NCBI RefSeq assembly: GCF_000227135.1
Contig: NC_018240.1
Coordinates: 122,956-186,955, forward strand
Source of the DNA: Leishmania donovani
Taxonomy: Eukaryota; Euglenozoa; Kinetoplastea; Trypanosomatida; Trypanosomatidae
Reading direction: 5' to 3'
Length of the DNA: 64,000 bases
The translations under genes were made by a program, and so were the position numbers. This document shows positions 56,856 to 64,000 of this stretch, one piece after another. Positions within the stretch are counted from its first letter, which is position 1. Each line of letters starts with the position of its first letter. The notes under the pieces were generated by a model that saw nothing but the letters and a program-made list of their open reading frames with translations, was not told the origin of the DNA and made no database searches.

Positions 56856-58360
56856 AGGGGGGAGAAGGGGACTGCTGATGGAGGTGGCGGCGGCGGCGGC
56901 TTCAGGTGCACCGCCATGGCCGTCCTCCGCGGCGAGGTCTCTCTGCTGCTGATTGCAGAGAGACCTCACTGCACACGTCTCTGCCCAGGCGTGCGCACTT
57001 ACAACGCACACGCTAACACGTCTTGTACACTGTTACTTCTTGCCTTCTCCACTCCCTCTATAGTCGTCATTTATGCGTGAACGGGTTGTATCTCACGTCA
57101 GTGGGCGTGAGGCGAGGCGGAGGGTGTGGATGTGTGTGCGCTGTGCTCTGCTCCAGAGGTGGGGTCATGGACGTCGATGAGCTCAGGTACGACCCGTTCA
57201 GACGCGCTGCTACAGCAATAACTGCTGCCGTCGTCACTCCCCCTGCCTCCCAACACACTTTCTTCCCTTCTCCGCTGCTACGCCTTGATATGGCGAACAA
57301 GGAAAAGTACGTGATGCGGCGCTGCATCGCCCCTTAGCGACTGGAGGGGTGGGGGAGGCGAAAAATGAGAGAGTGAGCCATATAGAGGCGTCGATGGCTT
57401 TCCGCCTCTGACGTCTGTCTCCCGCTGTTTTCCTTTTCTTTCGCTTGCTTGTCCCACGCGGTAGTGGGTGCGGCCACTGCCGATCGACTTCGCCTTCTAA
57501 AGCACTCGCTCTTTCCTTGGAGTGCACGTCGTTGACACCCACTGACGCTCTCATCGACCCGTCCATCCGCATGCATGCAAGTGCTGCTGCTTGCCCCCTT
57601 GCACGGAAAGGAACACCAGGCCCCCCCCCCCCCCCGCCCGCCGCTCGAGTGGAGTCGGTGGAGAGGTGCCAAGAACTCTCCCCCACACCCCACCCAGAAC
57701 ACGAAGCACCGAGGGACGACAACTACAGGCATGCACGCGGAGGGGAACAGTGAGACCTGCACCCCCCTCCCCCTCCCCCTACGATGCGGTGGCGTCTTCC
57801 GATCCAGAGAGACGCAAAGAGCGAAAGACGCAACGATGTGCCATATCAAGTAGAAGAGTTTTGTATAGCAAGCCTGAAGGTGAGAGGTAGCAGTCCGGTG
57901 GTGTTGTGGCGGTGCTGGCGGCAGCTGAGGACTCGGTTGGGGGTGGAGCGACGCCTTGGTTGCCGCCTATCGCCTGCACGCGCATCTACATCCACATACG
58001 CATCCACGTTTTCCCGTCGCTCTTGACGACTCCATCTCTCTCTCTCTGTATGTGCGCGTGTCTATGCCACATTCCTTTGCCCTTCCTTCTCTTCACCTTC
58101 GTTGCACTTTCTGCCGTCTCGTCTCCTCTGCTGCGTAGTGCGCGAATACATGCACACAAGCGTGTCGCTGTGCTCCCCACAAGTCAACGTAACGGCTTTT
58201 ACAGCGCCTGCACCCCACCTCCACTGCTCGTGATCAACTTACACACCAACAAAGAAGACAGCAGCACCTGCAGCCTCTTCTCTTCTCTCCCTCCCTCACA
58301 TACACACACTCGCACATATTCGCACGTACACACGCTGGGCCGGTTTTTCGTGCATCAGCC
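56856..58360. other. 1.5-kb intergenic region
   Basis: No convincing gene. A 104-codon frame at 57023-57337 lacks domain evidence. It contains a C15 run at 57621-57635 and pyrimidine tracts at 57420-57450 and 58262-58295. After the last tract the first AG is 58357-58358, only two bases before the next ATG; an earlier acceptor near 58258 is the alternative. Confidence 0.5.
57621..57635. repeat. C15 homopolymer
   Basis: Fifteen consecutive C, followed by GCCCGCC. It is a likely site of sequencing error and of length variation. Confidence 0.8.
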
Positions 58361-59269
58361 ATGCAGTCGGACTTTAACAATGTGGAGACGGAGCTGCGCG
58401 ACATCGAGGAGACCTTCACCACTGGTCGCATGAACGCCTTCGGCTCCGCCTCCACGCAGGACGCCTTCGTGCATGAGCTGAAGCGCATCGCCGAAATCGA
58501 AACCCAAGTATTCTACCGTACCTGCGCGCTGCTCAAGTCGAGCCACACGAACGAGCACAAACTAGTGACGAACATGTACGCCAGCGCGCAGCCGCCGCCG
58601 CAGTCGCAGCGCTCCGGCCCTGCAACGACGTCGCCCAGCAGCAACCTGGGCGACGGCAGCTTCCGCGCAAACAGCAGCGGCTTAGAGAGCTCGATGTACC
58701 GCGGGTCGATGAACCAGCGCAGTCAGTCGTCGTTCGCGTCCACTGTGGCGGGAGGCCTTAGTGGCGTGCCACCGTCCAACAGCAACACGCACTCGACAGG
58801 CGCCAGCTGGCGGCAGTCCCGCCAAGGTTGGGAGAACGTGTCCGCTGGCAGTCCTTTCCCAGGCGTTGGCGACGGTGGCGCTTCATCTGGTGCGGCGCCA
58901 CACATTCACAGGAGTGAGTGGGGCAATGAGGACGGCTTTGCTGACAAGGCTTTTGAGGATGTGGCTGCCCACTTCGAAGAGCTCGAATCACAGTTCTTCT
59001 CCCTCGGCGATTACCTCCGCGAGATCTCGAAGCACGTCATCCGGCTGAACGACATGTCAAAGCAGGTCAACAACGGCGTGAGCTACGGCGCCAGCGGTGG
59101 CGTCACCGGTGCCCCCGCCGCTGCAGCGAACGCGAACGGAAGCAGCAACAACACAGACATGCTGCAGACTGTGGGCAGCATGGGACGGCAGGACTACCCT
59201 GGCTCCTTTGTCGATCCCACCAGCATCGGCGGTGGAAGCGGCTACGGGATGGACGGCCCACATTCGTAG
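58361..59269 (+). CDS. Hypothetical protein with two helical blocks
   Basis: This encodes 302 aa, beginning MQSDFNNVETELRDIEETFT. Residues ~1-75 are helical (ELKRIAEIETQVFYRTCALLK). Residues ~76-185 are Ser/Gly/Gln/Pro-rich and disordered. Residues ~190-235 form a second helix (AFEDVAAHFEELESQFFSLGDYLREIS), and the tail is Gly/Asn/Ser-rich. There is no membrane span, signal or enzymatic motif. Two helices joined by a flexible linker suggest an adaptor or complex subunit, and nothing allows a specific name. ATG 58361 is the first codon of the frame. Confidence 0.8.
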   Translation: MQSDFNNVETELRDIEETFTTGRMNAFGSASTQDAFVHELKRIAEIETQVFYRTCALLKSSHTNEHKLVTNMYASAQPPPQSQRSGPATTSPSSNLGDGSFRANSSGLESSMYRGSMNQRSQSSFASTVAGGLSGVPPSNSNTHSTGASWRQSRQGWENVSAGSPFPGVGDGGASSGAAPHIHRSEWGNEDGFADKAFEDVAAHFEELESQFFSLGDYLREISKHVIRLNDMSKQVNNGVSYGASGGVTGAPAAAANANGSSNNTDMLQTVGSMGRQDYPGSFVDPTSIGGGSGYGMDGPHS

Positions 59270-59747
59270 ACACCAAATCAGATGCGGGTGTGTGAGTGTG
59301 CGTGTTTGTGCGCGTGTCTGTTTTGTGCACTTCACTCTCTCGTTTTTCTTGCTGTTGTGTGGCGCACGCCTCATGGTCCGGGTGCATGTGTCGGCTGATG
59401 CGGCTAGGAAGACCTGCGCGCCTCGTGCACGCACATAGCTGCTTGTGGAGAGAGAATGCGTACGGTTTCGTCGGTGGGTGGGGGAAAGGCGGGTGAAGTG
59501 GCAGGAGCGCACGTGTGACTTCGTTGCCCCTCCCGCACCTCTTTCCTGAACGCTGCCGCTTTCTCCGTACTAATACCTCCCGCTCCACGAGGCACACACA
59601 CACACACACACACGTGCGCTAACCATTCAGTCCCCCCGCTCGCGTCCTTCTCTCCTTCCTCAACTCTCCTTATACACGCCGGGAACATTACGCTACCCAA
59701 AGAAACAGCTCACATCCACTTGCACACAAGCTGGCTGGCAGGACGCC
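59270..59747. other. Intergenic region and importin leader
   Basis: TG-rich start and a (CA)10 run at 59593-59612. A T/C tract at 59640-59672 is followed by the first AG at 59701-59702, predicting a ~45-nt leader. No gene is seen. Confidence 0.5.
59593..59612. repeat. (CA)10 microsatellite
   Basis: Twenty bases of CA upstream of the importin-like gene. Confidence 0.85.
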
Positions 59748-62700
59748 ATGTGCGACACACAGGCGAGTGTGGACAGCAGCGGTGGCAGCAGCAGCAGCAT
59801 CCCTGACCGACTCTTTCACATCTTCATCGCCACTCTGTCCCCCGACAAGGCCACGCGGCAATCCGCCGAGGACGCGCTTGCTCAGTTGGCCGATAAGGAC
59901 CCACATTTCATTCTTCATCTCTTGGAGCTCGCTTGCCATTCACCCACAGTGTGCGCGCATACGTTTGGAAGAGGGCTGCCGGCGACGGCGAGCGCGCTTC
60001 TGGCGAGCGCCATTCGGTTTCGCAATGAAATTGGCCGCAGCGACTGGAATCGAAACCCGCGCTGCTCTGATGAGGTGAGACAGCGTGTGCGCGACCACGT
60101 TGTGCCGCTGCAGTGCCAGCCCCACGTGTCGGAGGCGGTGCGGCGGCAGCTACTGACGGCGACGATTGAGGTGGTGAATGCCGACTACCCCGAGCGGTGG
60201 CCCGATCTGCTGCCGCAGCTGACGGGGCTCGTGAGTCAGAGCATGACGGCGCTGCGTGGGCTCTTCGACTGCAACGCGAGCAGCTGCCAGGAAATCGACG
60301 GAGACGTCATCCACATGATGCTGCTGCAGCTGAAGGGCTCCCTGGGCGTACTGCGGGGGTGCTGTAAGATCTACGTGGACCCGTTGAAGGTGGACGCCGA
60401 CGAGGTGGACGTCTTCGCTGGCCACCTTTCTCCGTTGCTCCTGTCCCTGATGGAGCTGTTGTCGGGGCGGTGGCAGCACGAGCTGACGGCGCTGGCGGGC
60501 CACGGTGCCGCGACCGCGACCTCTGGTCCTTCCTTGGCTGCGCTGTTTCGCTTCTCGGCGGAACTGGAGGAGCTGGCGCACTGCATGCGACTCTCCCTAA
60601 AGTGCATCTTTTCTCTCTTTGAAAGCCGCTGGCCCGCATGCTTGTGCGAGGTGTCGGCCCTCGACTACCTCTACGCCTCCTGCGTGGTGACGCCGATTCA
60701 AGTCTTTCAGCAGGCCGCTTTGCCGCTCTGCCGAGCAAGGCTGGCGCACGCGCTGCACCACCCGGCCGAAACAGGCATGACGGTCACGCAGCTTCGCGGT
60801 GATCACTTCTCCAACTTCCAGCAGTCCGCCATGTTTGCACTACTCAAGTGGGTCATGAACATCGCCCACAAGCTCACTCAGGAGTTTGCGTCGCCGAAGA
60901 GCTGCGAGCGACGCTGCCGCACCGTGGCGAAGCACTTCACCGCACAGTACCTGCAGCCCACCGTCGAGGCCGCCCTGGCGCTTGTGCGGTGGCACGCCGG
61001 CCCACCGCTCGCCCTAACCTCCAAAGCGTACATCCTCGCACTCGAGGTGCTGACGCTCGCAGTCCAGCACAAGGCTGTGTACGCGAGCGTACTGCACCCC
61101 AGTGCCGAGGAGCTCATGACGGTGCTTCTCTTCCCACGCCTCGCCTTCACGGACGAGGACGAGGAGCTGTGGTCCGACAACCCGGAGGAGTACGTGCGCA
61201 AGCAAGCGAACCCCGCCGGCGACATCTACAGCGCCAAGGTGGTGTCGACGAACCTCCTCATGTCCCTTGCCGCCGGTACGAAGAAGTTCCACGACAAGAG
61301 CCTCTTCCTCTCTCTCATGAACTTCTTGCTGAACCAGCTTCAGGCCTACGTCGGTGCGGCTGCGCAGGCGACGAGCGATGACGCTCACCTCAGCACCCCC
61401 GCCATGGAGGCGGCGCGCCGCGTCGATGCCTCACTCTACTGCTTTTACCACTTCAAGAAGATCCTGCTAGCGATGCGCTTTGGTGACGACAAGCTCGAGT
61501 ACGTCCTGTCGACCTTCACGGTGCCAGTGACGCAGTACTCGCTGGGATTCCTGCGCGCACGCGCGGTGCTGGTTCTCAGCACGTTTGCACCGTCGCTCGA
61601 GTGGAGCAGTCCGCTGGCGTACCAGCAGGCCCTTCAGCCAGTGCTGTGTCTGCTTAACGACAGCGAGGCGCCAGTGCGTGTGCAGGCCTGCGTGTGCTTT
61701 TCGCGCCTCGTCTGTCATCCCTTCGCGCGCGACGTCATCAACCCCTGCATTGCCGAGCTCATCCAGCACTACTTCAACGTGATGCGGATGATAGACAACG
61801 AGGCGGTGGTGCGCACGCTCCGCAAGACCATCTCGTTCTACAAGAACACGCTGTCGCAATGGGCACTGGAGCTGACGGAGATGCTGGTGAGCCACTTTGC
61901 CGTCGTGCTGGAGCGTGTAACGGCCAAGTACAACGCGCTGGAGTCGATGACGTCGTCAACGGCGCAGACGACGGGTGGAGGTGACAAAGCCGAGCTGTTC
62001 CTCGACAATGACGGCTTTGCCGATGTGCTGATGACTGCCGACGAGCTGCTGGAGACTCTCACCACGCTTGTTAAGGCGCTTCCGGAGAGCACGGCTACTG
62101 TGGCCGCACGCCACGCTGCCGCTGACTTATTGGCAAAGGCCTCTGGCGCATCGTCCTCCTCGCCGTCTGCGGCGGCCCCGTGCCCGTCAACGGAGGCGCT
62201 CCAGCAGGACATCTTCGTGCAAATCCAGCTGCGCGTAGCCCCGATGTTATTTGTGATCCTCGGCCACCAAGGCGGCAGCTCCTACGGTTTCATGGATCCT
62301 GCCCTGTCCCTCCTCACCACCCTCATCGCGCGCAGTCCAGCCATCGCGCCGCCCATGTGGAAGGTCCTGTGGTGCCTCTATCAGCTGATCATCCGAGGCG
62401 GCGCTGTCGACTATATCCAGCAGCTACTTCCCCCGATCGACAACTTCGTCTCTGTCGAGCCGGCCTCCTTTCTGTACGGCACACTGGCGGAGCTGACGCG
62501 CGAGCCGCTGCCGGCAGCCGTGCCAGCGGAGGAGGCGGCCCAAACGCCGGCGCAGCTGGTCTTAGCCATGTGCGAGGCGGTGCTGGCGAGCACGTCGCTG
62601 CGGGAGCGCGAAGTGGCCGCAGTGCCGAAAGTGTTGGACGTGATTGTGCAGTGCAGCTGGGCAGCCTCGGCGGCGGCGGCATCGACCTTCGCATTTGCGG

Positions 62701-63752
62701 AGGCGGCGCATGCCTTGGTGCAGTACGTGACGCAGCTGTCCTTGAAGATCGCCGGCACACGGCCACAGCAGAGCGCGACGTTTCGCGTGTTGCTCGCCAA
62801 CAACATCTTCTCCTGCCTTATCGCTGATGCGCCTGCTGCCGTGGCGGTGCTGCATGGGCTGCAGGTGACACGCCCGTTTCTGGAGCAGTACGTGTCGTTG
62901 CTGGCGCGGAGCGTGTCGATTGAGGGTAGCGAGGAGGCAATGCTGGGCCTCATGCGGGGCTATGACCGCAGTCTCTTCGTGTACGCCATGGTTTCGTGTC
63001 TGCGTGCGCTTGCGGCAAACACGATTGACGCCGGCGCGGCAGAGCTGCGGTCTGGCCTGGAGGGTGCCGTGCAGTGCGGTGTGCTGCAGCAGCTGGCTGA
63101 GATGGAGACGACCAACGGCACGGCGGAGCTGCGCGTTCATCAGCGACGCATTGCAATGCTGTCGGGGAAGCCGGTGCCGACAGCACATGCCAGCGAAGGC
63201 GCCTCCGCGGAGGAGGCGGAAGACGACGAGGAGGAGTGGGACAGCGAGGCCAGCAGCGAAGAGGACGACGACGGCGAATGGCTGCAGGATGACGACGACG
63301 GCGGCGAGTGGGGTGAGGTCGATGCCGACAGCGACAGCGCGGAAGGCTTTCTGGGTGGCGAGGGCGCCGGCCACGGACCGAGTCGAGACAGCCGCTTTCA
63401 GGGCATGCTGCGCCAGGCTCAGGCGCTTCGTGAGACACCGCAGCAGAGTCACCGTAAAGAGGCCGTCGACGACGCCGACAACGCCGACCTGGATGACTTT
63501 GAGGAGGAGAACCTGCTCGACGACGAGGACTTCTCGAGCCCAGTGGACGGCATCAATGCATGGGCAGCCCTGGTCTCGGAGGTGGAGCGGACCGACGTGG
63601 CGGCGGGTGGCAGTGCCTCTGTGGTGGCGCTGCTGCGCAGCGCCGCTGGCCAGGCGCAGGCCAGCGCTATTGTCCGCGCACGTGACCTCACGTGTGAGCT
63701 ACAGGTGGCCCGGCAAACCCATCGCGCACTCCTCGATCAAGTGAGGCACTGA
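59748..63752 (+). CDS. Importin-beta family nuclear transport receptor (importin-7/8-like)
   Basis: This encodes 1334 aa. The N-terminus has the importin-beta pattern: FIATLSPDKATRQSAEDALAQL (a HEAT helix), ASALLASAIRFRNEIGRSDW, and the Y-P-E-R-W-P-D-L-L-P motif near residue 145. HEAT-like helices continue to ~1130. SDNPEEYVRKQ (476-486) matches the importin-7/8 and yeast Nmd5/Sxm1 subgroup. A strongly acidic stretch at ~1155-1205 (Asp/Glu runs with EEWDSEASSEEDDDGEW) and a short C-terminal helical segment complete the family layout. These receptors carry cargo such as ribosomal proteins and histones through nuclear pores and release it upon Ran-GTP binding. At 1334 aa it is longer than human importin-7 (~1040), mainly through insertions in the repeat region and the acidic tail. 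Confidence 0.93.
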   Translation: MCDTQASVDSSGGSSSSIPDRLFHIFIATLSPDKATRQSAEDALAQLADKDPHFILHLLELACHSPTVCAHTFGRGLPATASALLASAIRFRNEIGRSDWNRNPRCSDEVRQRVRDHVVPLQCQPHVSEAVRRQLLTATIEVVNADYPERWPDLLPQLTGLVSQSMTALRGLFDCNASSCQEIDGDVIHMMLLQLKGSLGVLRGCCKIYVDPLKVDADEVDVFAGHLSPLLLSLMELLSGRWQHELTALAGHGAATATSGPSLAALFRFSAELEELAHCMRLSLKCIFSLFESRWPACLCEVSALDYLYASCVVTPIQVFQQAALPLCRARLAHALHHPAETGMTVTQLRGDHFSNFQQSAMFALLKWVMNIAHKLTQEFASPKSCERRCRTVAKHFTAQYLQPTVEAALALVRWHAGPPLALTSKAYILALEVLTLAVQHKAVYASVLHPSAEELMTVLLFPRLAFTDEDEELWSDNPEEYVRKQANPAGDIYSAKVVSTNLLMSLAAGTKKFHDKSLFLSLMNFLLNQLQAYVGAAAQATSDDAHLSTPAMEAARRVDASLYCFYHFKKILLAMRFGDDKLEYVLSTFTVPVTQYSLGFLRARAVLVLSTFAPSLEWSSPLAYQQALQPVLCLLNDSEAPVRVQACVCFSRLVCHPFARDVINPCIAELIQHYFNVMRMIDNEAVVRTLRKTISFYKNTLSQWALELTEMLVSHFAVVLERVTAKYNALESMTSSTAQTTGGGDKAELFLDNDGFADVLMTADELLETLTTLVKALPESTATVAARHAAADLLAKASGASSSSPSAAAPCPSTEALQQDIFVQIQLRVAPMLFVILGHQGGSSYGFMDPALSLLTTLIARSPAIAPPMWKVLWCLYQLIIRGGAVDYIQQLLPPIDNFVSVEPASFLYGTLAELTREPLPAAVPAEEAAQTPAQLVLAMCEAVLASTSLREREVAAVPKVLDVIVQCSWAASAAAASTFAFAEAAHALVQYVTQLSLKIAGTRPQQSATFRVLLANNIFSCLIADAPAAVAVLHGLQVTRPFLEQYVSLLARSVSIEGSEEAMLGLMRGYDRSLFVYAMVSCLRALAANTIDAGAAELRSGLEGAVQCGVLQQLAEMETTNGTAELRVHQRRIAMLSGKPVPTAHASEGASAEEAEDDEEEWDSEASSEEDDDGEWLQDDDDGGEWGEVDADSDSAEGFLGGEGAGHGPSRDSRFQGMLRQAQALRETPQQSHRKEAVDDADNADLDDFEEENLLDDEDFSSPVDGINAWAALVSEVERTDVAAGGSASVVALLRSAAGQAQASAIVRARDLTCELQVARQTHRALLDQVRH

Positions 63753-64000
63753 AGAACACGGGAGGTGCCTCTGAGGAGAACACCGCTATGACGTCTCTCT
63801 GCGCATGTGCGCGCGTCCCTGCACTTGTCTCCCCAGCGCCTCCTACGCCGGCCGCAGCGAAATGTGAGCACACCCGCTACCGCACTCACGAGGATTGTAA
63901 CGACGACGTGGCGGTGGTGGTGGTGGCGGGTGGCGGGCACGAGGAGAGAGGAGCTGGCGGTTGCTGTGGTAGCTGGCAACGCAGAGAGACAGAGCGAGTA
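63753..64000. other. Start of downstream intergenic region
   Basis: 248 bases after the importin-like stop codon, GC-rich, with no gene start seen before the window ends. Confidence 0.5.

Noticed and set aside
57023..57337. 104-codon frame downstream of the 425-aa coiled-coil gene
   Set aside because: Composition is TG/GC simple sequence with no recognisable domain.

Overview
The window looks like a nuclear segment from a trypanosomatid of the Leishmaniinae (Leishmania or a close relative). All 18 supported genes lie on the + strand with no introns. They are separated by 0.5-3.5 kb of pyrimidine-, CA/TG- and G-rich DNA. Most starts sit just downstream of a polypyrimidine tract plus AG, as expected for spliced-leader trans-splicing of one polycistronic unit. 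Most coding DNA is GC-rich. No strand switch, tRNA, rRNA or CRISPR array was seen.

Layout. 1-6.8 kb is an AT-richer block with a C2-like protein and a signal-peptide, roughly seven-span membrane protein. 6.8-23.7 kb holds a TMF/golgin-type coiled-coil protein, a histidine phosphatase, a 2167-aa ASCC3/Slh1 helicase, a possible mitochondrial protein and a CCDC124/Lso2-type ribosome factor. 23.7-27.2 kb is gene-free and contains two assembly gaps and a repeat nearly identical to positions 33-315. 27.2-41 kb holds a large coiled-coil protein, a small membrane protein, a UPF0301/AlgH protein and ribosomal proteins eL18 and eS12. 41-52.4 kb holds a 1857-aa beta-propeller protein, a four-hydrophobic-segment protein, an MCU-family channel subunit with an altered selectivity motif, and a probable GNAT acetyltransferase. 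52.4-55.6 kb is gene-free with two more gaps and a G-quadruplex-like tract. 55.6-64 kb holds a coiled-coil protein, an unrecognised 302-aa protein and an importin-7/8-like receptor.

Several genes serve translation (eL18, eS12, the collided-ribosome helicase ASCC3, CCDC124). Others serve the mitochondrion (MCU family, possibly two more) or trafficking (golgin, importin). In a trypanosomatid such neighbours share a transcript but need not share a pathway.

Assembly. Each of the four 99-N gaps is flanked by perfect direct duplicates of 329, 321, 317 and 500 bp. They are almost certainly unmerged contig overlaps, and merging them would shorten the window by 1,863 bp without touching a gene. The most interesting biological leads are the pair of near-identical direct repeats about 24.4 kb apart, the D-to-N change in the MCU motif, the degenerate GNAT loop, the GPCR-like membrane topology, and the hydrophobic in-frame stretch upstream of the histidine phosphatase.
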